NCBI GenBank assembly: GCA_964035015.1
Contig: OZ035997.1
Span: 18,029,866 to 18,093,865 of the forward strand
Source of the DNA: Corallium rubrum
Taxonomy: Eukaryota; Cnidaria; Anthozoa; Scleralcyonacea; Coralliidae
DNA: 64,000 bases
Direction: 5' to 3'
A program made the position numbers and the translations under genes. Every line of letters begins with the position of its first letter. Position 1 is the first letter of the stretch. The notes under the pieces are model-generated. The model had not been told where the DNA came from and searched no databases. It was given only the letters and a program-made list of their open reading frames with translations. Below are positions 25,276-38,935 of this stretch, one piece after another.

Positions 25276-26109
25276 TTATGTTGCTTGAAATTTATGAAAC
25301 TTAGCCTGCGGGCAAGCTGCTCGCAGGCTACTTGAAACTTGGCATGGCGATAATATATCTTAGATAAAATGTTTGTAGCTTTACACCGCATGTTGTTTTG
25401 AAATTTGAAAAAATTAAAATATATTCAAAACATCATGGTGTAAACCTACAAACATTTTATTAAAGATATTTGATTTAATATGTGTTAATATTTGTGTATA
25501 TTGATGAAGCAGATGCTATTGATGGCGGTAATGCTTGGCCATATTAATGGGGATATTTGTTGTGCTCCGGCGTCTCCACAGATTCACATCTCCGGCGTCT
25601 CCGTTGATTCACATCGGGATCATGTCGCCAGCTGAGCTGCTTGACCTGCTGTAAAGGATCTGTCTTCTCAATCTCGGCTAGCACATGCGTTCAGTTCTGC
25701 TAAACTCGAATTATCCAACATCAGATATACTTTTTTTTCTGCTCCGAGCGGTCAGTTTGTGATTCTTCTCAACTCCTAAGTACTAGTGTACGTGTTAAGG
25801 AATTTCAGTTTAAATTTCAAGCAATCTTTTTAATGTTGGCGCGGTTTTTCAATGTTTTGTTTTTGGGATTTGGTTATCGTTTATCCTGCCTTACGAATGA
25901 CCAGCCCACTACATGCAGCTGTCGCTTGCCTTCATCAAAAATATACGATAAGATAAGACAAACTTTATTTATTCAGGGTAGCCCAAACATCCTCTGGATT
26001 ACGTGTACTTCATAGATATATTTTGGGGTTGGGGACGAGCAGAAGTATTTTGCACAGGCATCGCTGTTATATGGTTCAAAACGTTGAATCAGTACATAGT
26101 GTTTATACA

Positions 26110-26650
26110 AAACACAGACGCGAAGTTTAGTTACAAGCAGTGGTTGTATAAGAAGAGTATTCATATACTAGTCATTTTTGTTGCTCTAATTTTTGTTGCT
26201 CTAATTTGTATGCGTATTAACAAATTTTCCGTCCCGGGGGGTGATCATGGGCGCCTTCGATAATTTGCTCCGGAAGCTCTCACTTCCCCCCTGTTTGTCA
26301 TGGAAAAATTACTGCCTTCTAATATTTGTCGGCCGCCCCCAAATGCCCCCAAAAATGTAATGTGTGTATATTTAATAACCAATTTCGTAGCTAAAATACT
26401 GAATTACAATGGTTTTACAAATAAAAGATATATATCTAAACTTGTATAATAAAATACATACGTTAAAAAACATGGACGCGAATTTTAGTTACAAGCAGTG
26501 GTTGTATAAGAAGAGTATTCATATGCTAGTCATTTTTGTTGCTTTAATTTGTATGCGTATTAACAAATTTTCCACCCCTGAGCAAATTATCGAAGGCGCC
26601 CTGTTTGTCATGGAAAAATTACTGCCTTCGAATGCCGCCCGGGGCAAGTG
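26110..26650 (+). repeat. Direct duplication of a segment of about 180 bp
   Basis: 26110-26300 and 26471-26640 share long stretches (for example AGTTACAAGCAGTGGTTGTA). Both read YKQWLYKKSIH followed by a hydrophobic stretch (LVIFVALICMRI) in plus-strand frames. The downstream copy sits in a 141-codon open frame, 26409-26834. No domain recognised; whether this is a gene is unknown. Confidence 0.5.
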
Positions 26651-27271
26651 TGTGTCATGTGTCGTATTTTTTGAAATTGCATTGGCTGGAACGCTCATGA
26701 ATTATTCAATTTCACAAGACGGGTGGACAGTATCACGCGCAAGGTTCCATCTAGAGGGGTTGAAAGGTGGCTTGGCGCACGAAGCAAAAGTCGTCTATCG
26801 TATACGTAGCGCACAGAAATTGCGAGGCCGTTAGCAGCGCTTCAATTATATTGTGGTGCCTGCTTTAGGCTGCGCTTTATATTCTGCCTATTAGTTCGTT
26901 CGTGCGTTCTTTTGGAATCCAGTTTGCCTTCAGATTTCAATCTTGCGAATTATGTTCTGCTAGTCTGACATTCGTAACAGCTTTTTCGTTTCTCAATGTT
27001 CATTAGTAGGACTTCGGAAATCAATGTTGTCTCAGTAAAGTGTGCTACGTCTTTCGGGGGTGTTTGCTTTCGGGGGTGTTTGTAGGGCCCCTCTTGGTAG
27101 AGCTAGCCCTCTTGGCCGAGATCCTGCATCTCAGCGTAATTCCTTGTAAAGATTTGTTTGCGTTGACATGCCAAGAGGGCCAGATCTCGCTACTGACAAC
27201 CCGAGATCTAGCCTGGGTGGGCTGGAAATTGCCCATGTCAACACACTCAAGAGGACTGGCCCTCTTAATTA

Positions 27272-27417
27272 AGCCGGTTTTCCACTAGGCGACTTTTTTC
27301 ACGCGAAGGGACTTTTTCTTTTGTCTCACGAGCTCTGAGCTGGAACTAATCCGAAATCTGTTGAATTCGAACAAAAGAAAGTCGCTTCGCGCGAAAAAAG
27401 TTGCCGGAAAACCGGCT
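27272..27417. mobile_element. Palindromic MITE family C, copy 2, TTA duplication
   Basis: 146 bp. AGCCGGTTTTCCACTAGGCG at the left and GGAAAACCGGCT at the right, flanked by TTA (27269-27271 and 27418-27420). Otherwise nearly identical to 23193-23342. Confidence 0.75.
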
Positions 27418-29132
27418 TTAGGAGGGCTACCAAATCGAAGCTCAGTATACACGATAAAGTTTAGTAAAATACCTTTACTAATATTTTTTGGTCAACTTTT
27501 TATTTTACAACTACAAGTCTTTGTTTGTTCGTGTGTTTGTTATAAATTCAAATCGTGTTTGCGAAAACACTGATTTCGGGCTTCGTGGGAAAACTGCAGC
27601 TGGTTAGTCGCCGGCGATCGGAGGCGCGCGGGCAATCGTAAAGCGCGCCCTCGCCCGCAACCCGGAACTTTCGCTACGACGACTTCGCCTCCGAGCCCCT
27701 TGTTAAATAAACCCCGTGAAGTTAGCTGCCAATTCGCCAGCTATCTTAATTGGCCAGTGAATTGGCAGCTGTCAATTCGACACCATGGCGCTTCTAGGGG
27801 GAGCGGTCGAGCAGCAGTCAGCTTCGCAGACTAATGTTTCGCCGGTCTTTTAACTCGTTCAATCCAACTTTAACACAAAATAATCATTCACTGTCGATAA
27901 TTTAGGCATTTGCGTTCGTACAAACTACATTTCTTCAAGTAAAATTATGTTTTAAGAATGCTAGATCTAGACTTTAATATCATTCCCTCCATATTAAGAC
28001 TTAATCACAAACAAGCCGCGCTCCATCTTAATAATTCTCTGTTCGGTAGATAGCGAATCCAAATATACTGTTCGATTCCTTATACAGTATACAATTCTAC
28101 GTCTAGTGATGTTAAATATGTGATTTCAATTATTTTTCTAAATTTTCTGAACCTCTATTTTGTAACGCGCGCTTGCTGACTCAGATCAAATGACACCTTG
28201 ATTTGCCAACAAAATCTTTTCTGATCGGTAGACGGAGATTCTGTAAACGGCATTAGATTCCTTGTAAAATTCTGCATAGGATAGTCTGATTAGGACGAAC
28301 AATTACTTTCTTTCTCGCAGGTCTTCTTGAACGGGTTAAATTATTGGGGGTGGGACATGTTTCAGAACGGTCTAAAATGTCATCAGTTTTTGAATGGTCT
28401 GCTGAGACGTCGGCAACCATAGCCACAGGACAAGTGAAAGGCGGCCGTAATTCGGTTTCCATTACTGAGACTTGTTAATTTCATCGACGAAGGAAGTGGA
28501 AGATTTTTTAGATATTTCCGTCGCACCGACTGCTTGTGAAATCGACGCTGATTTTTGTACATTCTGTCAAGAATATAAATAAGAACGCTAAAAACTTCAT
28601 TAACGAAGGACTAGCTTTATATACTCGCCACAGTACACACGCACAGTCTTCTTACATTTTGAATTCATGTGCGGTTAATATAGAGCACTATTCCAAACGT
28701 ATATAATAAAAAATCCAATATGCAATCAACAAACCTCGGTCGCTGTAGTGCGAACCTTTCCAAAGTCTTTATTCCAAATGTTGTAAATTTTTTTCACAAG
28801 GTGTTTCTCTGGTAAAGATTCCGTAAAATAATGCTGGGCAACTACATAATAGAATCCACCGGGCTGTAGAGACATATTCAGACAAGACGCAAGCACTGTT
28901 GTGAAAATCTGCGTTAATTTCTCGTAGTCGTAGCGGTAACAAATTAGTCGCCTCTTCGTCTATTAATTTAGCAAAGAACTTTAATTTGTTCTCAAAATGT
29001 TGTTAAATCAAAATAGCCAGCAAAACACTAGTATAGTTTGTAGACAGACATACCTTAAACTTCGATAATCGTCGATAAGTTGCCATGACCTGTTTGTTTC
29101 GTATGACTTTCTATATGCTTGCAATATAGGCT

Positions 29133-29247
29133 GTAATGCGGTAGAGTGTAATGAGCAATAAGGAAAACCGCTGAAATTCGGAACGCGGGCTGCGCTCCGA
29201 ATTTCAGCGGTTTTCCTTATTGCTGTCCATTACACTACCGCATTACT
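29133..29247. repeat. Near-perfect palindrome in the foldback centre
   Basis: GTAATGCGGTAG...GCAATAAGGAAAACCGCTGA mirrors TCAGCGGTTTTCCTTATTGC...CTACCGCATTAC. The loop is GC-rich (about 29190). Confidence 0.8.
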
Positions 29248-30576
29248 CTATGCTCTTATAGTCTACTAAACCCCTGCAAAGGCTGCAATATTAATAAACC
29301 CCTATATACTGAAGAGCTCAAAAAAGCTCAAGAAGCCTCTGCGGAGGAGAGAGACACGATTGCCTAATTTCCTGGTTGCATATAGAACAGTAATTGGGTT
29401 AAAAGCGTTGGGCTTGCGCCTTTAATCCCTTTCATTTTGGACCCCAACCTTCTACAAACATTTTGTTGCAAAATTTGACTTATAGCCGATATGCAGAATT
29501 TTACAAGGAATCTAATGCTGTTTCTCCATCTACCGATCAGAAAATATTTTGTTGGCAAATCAAGGTGTCATTTGATCTGACCAGTCAGCAAGCGCGCGTG
29601 ACGATCATACTAAAAAATATAAATAAATTACTTTGTTTACAGTTGAAACATTCGTTTCGCAGACTGTTCTATGCAGAATTTTACAAGGAATGTAATGCCG
29701 TTTACAGAATTTCCGTCTACCGATCAGAAAATATTTTGTTGGCAATTCAAAGTGTCATTTGATCTGAGTCAGCAAGCGTACGTTACAAAATAGATGTTCA
29801 GAAAGTTTAGAAAAATAATTGAAGTTACATATTTGATATCACTAGACGCAGAATTGTAAAAGGAATCATATCGAGCGGTATATTTGGATTCGCTATCTAC
29901 CAAGCAGAAAATTATTTAGATGGAGCACGGCTTGTTTGTTATTAAGTCTTGGAGGGAATGATATTAAAGTCTAGCATTCTTAAAACATAATTTTACTTGA
30001 ATAAATGTAGCTAGTTTGTACGAATGTAAATGTCCTAAATAATCGACGGTGAATGATTATTTTGTGTTAAAGTTGGATTGAACGAGTCAAAAGACCTGCG
30101 AAACATTCGGTAGTCTGCAATATTAAAAGCCAAACTAAAAAACAACTACAGTACATCTCAATCTTAAATCAACCTCGGAAATTTATTGTCCCTCAATCTT
30201 AAATCGCAGGAAATTTATTGTCCTGTATTACAGTGTTTTTAAGTACAAAATGACAATATGACATTTGAAACATGTTTATTTTGTTGTTAACATTTCTTGT
30301 TATCGTTTACAAATAAAATAATTTTTAAAGAGCGCCTCTCTCAATATAAAGCGCTGCCCTCAAATAAGCGCCGCATCCGAAACACTAAAAAAGAGCTAGC
30401 GCCACGGCGCTCATACGGTATCTTAATTGGCAGTGAATTGGTTGCCTGCGTGCAGACGCTCCTTCCCCCTCCTGAAATCGGGGAAACGGGGAAACTATGA
30501 ATTGGCAGCTGACCCGCATGTACAGTAGCGCGCTTTACGATTGCCCGCGCGCGCGCTTGCGATTGCCTGCGACCAG

Positions 30577-30839
30577 TATAGGCGTACGACGCGGCGCCCC
30601 CCCCCCCCAGCCCAGACGAAAGGAAATGTTGCTAAGTCGGGCAAATTTTCAAGCTAGTCGGGCAAAAAATAAAAAAAAATAGGATGAAAATAAGGAAAAG
30701 TAATCAAAACAATTTAATATCTGTGTATTGTAGGAGTTTTTTTATATCAAAAGTCGGGCAATTTCCGTTTCAGTCCGGCAAAATGTTCTCTGCACCCCCC
30801 ACCCCCACCCCCCTATAAATTTGTGCCCGTACGCCTATA
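30577..30839. mobile_element. Element with exact 8-bp duplication GCGACCAG
   Basis: 263 bp. Ends TATAGGCGTACG and the inverted CGTACGCCTATA; GCGACCAG flanks both sides (30569-30576, 30840-30847). Interior has C-runs just inside both ends. An 8-bp duplication suits a hAT-derived MITE. Confidence 0.8.
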
Positions 30840-31187
30840 GCGACCAGGGCGATTTACTGCGACTAACCATAATAATTAATAGAAGCTTCTGCGGAGGAGA
30901 GAGGCAAGTACTTGTTTCCATTCCAAGTATAAAACTGACATGACGTTACTTTTTTTCTTCTTTTGGAATTTGTTTACGTTGTCTCAGCAAAGGCCTGGGT
31001 ACGAGGTTCTATGTTGAGCTGGGTTGTCATGGTTTGTTTATATGAGATGTTTTTAGAATGGCCGATGTCAACATGATGGAAGTTTCACTGGAAATGTTTT
31101 AAGAAAATATCGGATCTTTTACTTCGTATTCTTCTCTAAACGTTATGTCGCCGAGTTTTGCTGATTTATAAATAAGCAGTGTCGAAC

Positions 31188-34100
31188 ATGAGATTGAATG
31201 TACAGCTTGCCAAGGAGTCGAAACGTATCCTTTATACTTTTTGTGAGTTGAGAATTTATATAGTTATGAATTTTATAATATAACTCGACTTTATTGTGTA
31301 ATTGTGTTGCACTGAATTTAGATATTGCTTAGGAAATTTAGTGTAAAAACAGTATGTATTTCTTGTCTAGTCAGTTTATAGAGCTTCTAGTGTACTTGCT
31401 AGCTGTGAAGAAGTTAAGTGTTACAGCTGTAGTAGCTGCCTCAAATAGGACAAAAACCTTTAGCCTACTCCACAAGCAACTCTATGTAGTCTGTGGCCAA
31501 TGTGACACCCTTCTTGCTCACTCCACCCGAGATTGTCCACTCCACCCAAGTTTTTCTCACCTCTTCACCATAAGAGCCCACAGAGTTGCCTGCGAAGGAG
31601 GCTGGAAATTCCAAAAATGTAATATTAATTACAATAGACAGAGTATTTACACATTTCTTCTATATTTTTTAATTATAAAATTGAAAACTACAAGTTACTA
31701 TTATAACTTATCGCTTGACATGATATGGCAAGGTTTTGACAGGATATACACACATATATACAAATATTAAATATTCATGCCTCTTGCTCTAATGCTGTGG
31801 CAAAACTGTCAATGCAATTCCAAGTGCTTAATATGTTTTGATAAATCTAGAGCTTTAATAAAATTATACAGCAATGTACCATAATAAGCCGAGTTCCACT
31901 CACTGACTTTCACTCGATAACTGGAATAGTTTATGCTGTTAACAGTGCTGATAAACTCATGAAAGAGCACTGCTTTCCTCGAGACTGGCCACTGAAACCT
32001 TCATGGCCTTGATGAATACTTCCACGAGAAAGTAAAGACATGATGTATTTGTTCTTACCGTGTATTTTCTATTGAGGAAGAACTCTGAGACCGGTAGCGG
32101 AACATGCGCACTGAGTCACATCAGCTCATATATGGATGATGTAATGCCAACAGACAAATAAACGCAAAATTTCACAAACCGAGATCTCTTCGAGGCAGCA
32201 ATAGTGATAACTAAATAATAATAAATAATATGTCAATCAATTTGTACTGTTAACATCCCCCCCCCCCCCCCCCCCCCAAGCATACCCCTGGGCATTTGAA
32301 CTTTTTGATATTTTGCAGTCAAATTTCCCACCCCCAGGCCAAAAAAGCTGTTCAAATGCCCCCACATGCGAAGGCAAATTGATGACCAAATGCCCCAACC
32401 CCCGGGTCGTTCTGACTGTAGTTCTGTCAGCTCGAGTTTGGAATTGTGTGTGAAAAATAAACGCACTGAATTTTGAAGCAATTTCTAACAACATTTCAAA
32501 TAAAGTGTGTATTAAAATACTATACTTGATGCTATATTAAAGTAAATGTTAAAGTTCCCTAAAAGCAAATGTAGAGTGCAGTGTCATATTAGATAAACTT
32601 TAAATATTAAATTAACATAAACAACAGTTCTCCATGGTACTGTACTTTGTTGGCCTAATAAATGATGAATGTACATTGTTTCATGCTCCATTTACTCTCA
32701 ACATTTTAAATCACCTTGTATAGAACACCAATATATATGAAACATTTGATTCAAAATAAAAACAGCTAAAAATAACAATGTCCCTATGGCAATGTGAATC
32801 AATGCCTGGTTGAATCAAGCATACTGTAGTTGTTTCTTTCTTCCTTCGGCGGGTTTCTTTGGCCTGCTTTCCCTCTTGTGACTTTCTTCTTCTGAAGATC
32901 ATGCTGCAGCCACATCTCCACATTGTCTGTGGTCTGCCACGTAGCTGTTGTTTTGGCTTATAAAATCTTTTAAAGTGTACTCCATGGCACGATTAAGAAA
33001 ATTTAGCACGCATGCGATTGAGAAAATTTAGTCCCGGACCTCCTGCGGTCTGGTGCCAAATGCCCCACGTCTCGCAGCTCGGTGTCAAATGCCCTACCCC
33101 TGCAGTGGTTTAAAAGTTCAAATTCCTCACTCCTGGGATAGGGAAGGGTGTCAAATGCCCGGGGTATGCCCAGGGAGGGATGTTAACAGTATAAATTGAT
33201 CGGTGCATAATAATAATATTTTAATAGGGTTCCTACATCACCAGAGGTGTGTTTCAGTAGGGCCCTAGCAAATAGATTAAAAATTACAAAACTAATTTTT
33301 AAAATACATACTTTATAGTAAAAGTTAATGTAAAAGTACAATTAAAATTTAAAAAATAAGTTTAAGTTTCCGCTTAAAAGATAAAAGAAAGTCAGAGTTT
33401 CTTTTCCCCATTTAGTTCTGGGTTTCGGTAAGTGCAAATCATTACACTGACGTGTATTGTGATTATGTATGTTTTTGTTAACAATTACTTCAAGATTATA
33501 ACTAATCAAATTGTTAATGCACTTATAAGCAAAAACACATCGATGAAACTGTCTTCTTAATAAACAAGGTTTCCATTTTAGTTCTTGAAGAGCGTCTGAT
33601 GCTGAAAAGTAAATAGGCTGATCTAAGATAACTTTCACTGCTTTGTTCTGTAGTAGTTGTAAATCATCCATTAATGTTTTGTTATCCGTATCACTCCATA
33701 TGTATCAGCGTAATCCAAAACAGGTAGAAAAAATGTGTTGTACTTGTAAAGTGTTAATATTGTGCTTAATGGAACCAAATGGCCAATGCAATGCTACTTT
33801 TATTCACATTATTACAGGGGGAGTTTATATGGAGGTGAGCCAGCCATGTAGCTGGGTATCTGGGCTAGCCAGCTTTGCTGACTTATGCTGTTATTTCTTG
33901 CCGATATCTCACTTATGCTGTAATTTTCATCTTGTGTTTATATGAAAGCCAAGCCAGCCAGCCTAGCCGAGATCTCACTTTGTGAGACTGAGATCTCAGG
34001 TTACCCTGGCTGTTTTTTCCCCAACATGATTGACCAGGCTGGCTCACCTACCTGGGCTGGCACTGGATTATAAGAATAATGAAAACAACAGTAAAGGCAA

Positions 34101-37100
34101 GAAAAGTTTTATTTGAAAAAGAAATCTAGTTACGAATTATATAAATTAGTTTTTCTTGTTTAAGCTTAACAGGCCATCTGATAAATTCATCCATGGCAAT
34201 TTGGTACTTGCACCAAGCAGCATGCATATCATCTGGTGCTGTTGGATACATTTGGAACGTGTACGATTTGATAATTCGATACGGACAGAATCTACAGGCA
34301 GTTTCTTTTTCACAAAATCGTTCCTCATAGTAACATGTATATATAGTTTATATTTGAAGATTATCAGTTGTCTTGTCAGAGCTCCTACTTCCCAGTTCCA
34401 ACTACAGTACACTGATCTGTTAAAAGTCCAATCAAGTTTTAGAAAGCAACCTGTAGTTTGTGTCGTGGCATATAACTATCTTGGTTATCAGTATAGAAGA
34501 TACCGTGATTTTTGCTGCACCTTTTCTCCTTTTGATGCATGTGTTAATGGACGGATTTACTCACGAAAGTACGGGCTTCTTTTGTGCAAGGCTGAATGGT
34601 TCAATACTTTTGTCAGTCATTCATTCAATCACATGTGTCACGAGAAGAAAATCGCGACAATCACCAGTGTAAACGAGCCTTTAAACCATGCATATGACAC
34701 AATTTTTTTTTACTCCAATTGTCGTTTAAATATGCTTCGCGAGTACTAAATAGTTTATTACCGAAATTATGTCAGAAATTATATCATCTACTTAATGATA
34801 ATAACAGGAAACGCGGAGATGTATCGTTTAATTGTATGTGATCTGTTTGGTTTTCATTGCAAGAAGCAAGTCCTAGTGTCGTTACTGAAGCTAAACATGC
34901 TAAAAGACTCTAAATTATTGTAGAAAACACATTGAAGTTTTTTACATCGTTTTCCTCTTTTTTACAAATTTCTGCACTGTCTGCAAGTCCACTGTCCTTT
35001 TGTTTAGGTTTGGAATCTATTCGTCACAGTGCTCTAAATTCGAAAGTCTTTAATTTGTCTTTGGCTGGATGCCCACCAAAGAATGAGTCTTGCTGCAGTC
35101 TTTTCATTGACGGTCGTGTTTGTCACACGCGCAGTCAACAGTGAAATTTCTTGTGTTCATCACTTAAAGGGATGAAATCGATCTTGCTTTCATTCCAAAA
35201 AAATGTTGAATTGATTATTGATGTAATTCTTTCTACACACACGCATTTGAAAATTTGTCATCCAAACAGGCGGGATCTCGTCAACGAGCCACCCGCCTAC
35301 TCATATGAACACAACTTATTTTTAACAAGGGAAATAAATGTGAGGTGAGTAAACCTTTCCACGGGTAAACCGGAATAGTAAACCTTTCAAAATCATTAGG
35401 AAAATGTAAACGCAAGGTGTGGCACGTTTGTTAATAAGTGAATTACTTGACTACACGCAAACTTCGTGTAGTTAAGCCGCTTTTGTGTAAAATAGTTTTT
35501 TTAGTGAAAGCTGATTGCAACTTTGCGCGAGACAGGTTTGATGACAATTGCAACGTGTACCATTCATTAATTCATTTAGTTAAGTAACGCTTTACGAGAC
35601 CGGTTTCGCCAAATGAGTTGGAATAAACTTCAAGTAGGGTTGCGTGTAGTACAAAGCCAAGCTTCGTGTAGTTTTGAGTGTAGTGCACGAAATATGTGAC
35701 TTAAACTTTGCATGTACACGCACACTACATACACGAAGGTGTTACAAAACTTCTGAGCGCCATTGTATTAACAATTCACAAGTTCTGCTTGTTCATGTAC
35801 AGTTCATATTTAAAACAATGAGATTAATTGTTTGATTGCACAACAAGGAAGTCAGCCAGGCTAGGCGAGCTATTGCCCGTCTCATATAAACATGAATGAA
35901 AATCATCTTGGCAAAGTGAGCTAGCTCAGGTACCCGGGCTGGCTCACCTCCATATAAAGTATTATAAACACCCCTAATTAGAGTCAAAATGCAAAAATCT
36001 TCCCATTTCCACTTTTCCATTTTGTTCTGTTACTTCTGTACCACTTACTAGACACTTTAGGTCCTGTTCACACTACTTTGTGCTGGCAGTGTAAACAGAC
36101 TTGGTGTAAAATACCTCGATCTTTTAAGATCAGAGTGGCACATGTGCCAGGACAGTAGTTGTGCCACAGCACCAGTTTTGTGTGTGAACAGAAGGTTGTG
36201 GTATGGTTAAGGTTTTTATGCCAGTACAAAGCTCAGTGCTGTGAGTAACTTCGTTACAAGTAACTAGTTACATGTAATCGTTACTTTCTTGAGTAACTTT
36301 ACCGGTAACTAGTTACTTTATTCAGAAGGTAACTTGTAACTGTAACTAGTTACAAAAAGTAGGAATAAAAAGTAACGATAACTAGTTACATCTGTCGTTG
36401 AGAGCGCCGTTACTTTTTGCGATATCCATAATACTCCCAACCTCGCCGAGTCGTCTTTCAACGTCGTTTCCAGCTTTTCATTGAACTGAACACACCGCTG
36501 CCTGCAAGTGCAGCATGTGAAAGGCTGTTCAGCTGCGCAGGATTAATTTTCAGACCACATCGCTGCTGAATGACTGATCGTAATTTTGAAAATTCTCTTC
36601 TGGTCAAATTAAACAATAGTTTTGTCTAATTCACATGCTTTCTTGATTTTAATAGCCGAACGAACGAATACACTGTAGGTGTAACTTTGTAATTGTAACT
36701 AGTTACAAAATATTTAAAGTAACTTTGCAACTGTAACTAGTTACTTTTTTTTCATTGTAACTTGTATCGGTAACTAGTTACTTTTCTGATGATGTAACTG
36801 CAACTAGTTACAAAAATTATGTAACTATTACAGCACTGACAAAGCTATCCAGTGTAGTGTTACACTAGTGGATTCAGGTTGAACGTTTAATGACAATAAT
36901 TGTGTTTTAGTTCGGAAACATGTCGTTGCTGGGTGGGACTTACAAGTTCTTATTAAATTCACCTGCAATGCAGATATTTTTAGACAGAACATTGTAGCCT
37001 GCCCAGCAACGTCTGACATTTTGCCTGGAAACGTTTGCAACTAACACAACAATTGTTGTTAAATGGTCAATTAAACGGAGCATTTTTATTTTGTCGGATT

Positions 37101-38596
37101 GTCAAACAAGCTTCTCATTTACACCAAATTTATACCCAGTAGTATACAGTTGTTCGACTTTTTAGTGAAATCTACAATCTTCAACTTGAAATTGATCTAA
37201 ATCTTGTTGTGTAATTTAATTGTTTTTGAATTTTGACAGATGGACTGTACAGTATGAAATTATGCATTTGCGTAAAAAACATATAAGAGTAGTACTGCAT
37301 TAGAATGAGAGTATCATTGCTGAACTACATTGTTGAAAAGATTTAGCTTAATACGCACCTTGACTTAATATATACAGACAAAGATTTAGTGAGCTGTGTT
37401 GGATGGACAGCTGCTGATGAGCTTTATTCATGTGGGTAAGTATAGTACATGTACTTACTAACTTAACCCTGGTAATATTTGGATTTCAACCGTGGCCGAC
37501 GCTGTCCTAGAAGCCTACTTACTAACTTACTTTATAACATAGCTTTGATATAGCAACTTTTTTGATTGGCTGTCGTGCGTGCTCCATTTAACAATTAGAC
37601 AACGAGTACGAGTTGTCTATGAGCGAATAGTCAACGAAGGCGAAGCCTGAGTTGACTATTCGCGCATAGACAACGAGGACGAGTTGTCTAATTGCTTTAG
37701 TATACACCCTGTACCTACTCTAAAAAATACAGTTTTTCTAGTGCAAACTGACGAAAATGTTGTGTTATTTAACCACTCGTGAGTGGCAAGTAAAAGCAGA
37801 TTTATTAATAAAATACGGTTTACTTGTATTTCGTTCCTTACCATTAAAAATCTTCATGCCATATTTTGTGGCGTTTTTAGTTTTCTCAGGGATAGAATTT
37901 TCTATCAAACTATCAAAAAATTCCTCCGAAACGTCTACAAACGAGAGTTTACTGCCATATTTTTTCAGGTTTGTTTTCATTTTTCTCAAACGTTGTCCAT
38001 CACGAATAGACAACGGTTGAGTAGCCAATCAGAATGCAGGATTTGTAATAGACGATGGTTGGGTGTATACTAAAACTCGATGGAGCACGCTAAAACCATG
38101 AGCCATTTCATAAATATGTGTGCATGTATGTAAACTTTATTTCAGCGTCCAAACAATATGTATTGATTGATTATAGCTTGTAGAACCAAATGAATATTAA
38201 TAACTTAAAGAGATACTGACTGTGAGCCCTAGAGGAACCAACAACTCTACTCACATGACACCAGACCTTCAGGACCATTTGAGGTGCGCAGTAACACGTA
38301 TGCACCTCAGGTCATTGACTTGCGCATTTCTCCACGCGCTTCATTTGTTTTCAGAGAAAGATATCTATTGACTGTCAGTTTGGAGAAAATTTTCTAAAAA
38401 CAAATAGCGTAATGTCTTTACAATATAGCGTAATTACGGAACGTCTTAAAATGTAGCGTATATACAGTACTGCTGCACTACATACTGTACATATATTTAT
38501 AGCGTAACGGAATGACTTAAAATGTAGCTACAGTATATACTACAGACTGTACATATATTTATAACGTTTTATAGCGTACTAACGGAATGCCTTAAA

Positions 38597-38678
<82 letters not shown>

Positions 38679-38863
38679 GCTTACCTCAAAAGTCTGCAAC
38701 AGGCTGTTTCATCTAAAAAAGAATCTTCAGGCAGTCATCTGCCTGAAGATTCTTTTTTAGATGAAACAGCCTGTTGCAGACTTTTGAGGTAAGCGAAAAT
38801 CTATATTTGCTCTAACTATATGTTATCGAGCACTCTTTGCGTTTCGTAGACCAAAACCCACAC

Positions 38864-38935
<72 letters not shown>

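Larger units (their letters stand above)
27590..30900. mobile_element. Large foldback complex upstream of IFT80 (about 3.3 kb)
   Basis: The left part (27590-28280) is repeated in inverted, diverged form at 29485-30560. Shared pieces include TTGTGTTAAAGTTGGATTGA, ATGCAGAATTTTACAAGGAA, GTGTCATTTGATCTGA and GAATTGGCAGCTG. The right arm holds a partial tandem duplication (29490 and 29675). A near-perfect palindrome sits at the centre (29133-29247), and a smaller element is inserted at 30577-30839. No transposase seen. Confidence 0.65.

Noticed and set aside
31354-31770. 138-codon frame with several Cys/His in IFT80 intron 1
   Set aside because: Cys/His spacing does not fit a known zinc finger well and the C-terminal half is A/T-driven Tyr/Ile/Leu sequence.
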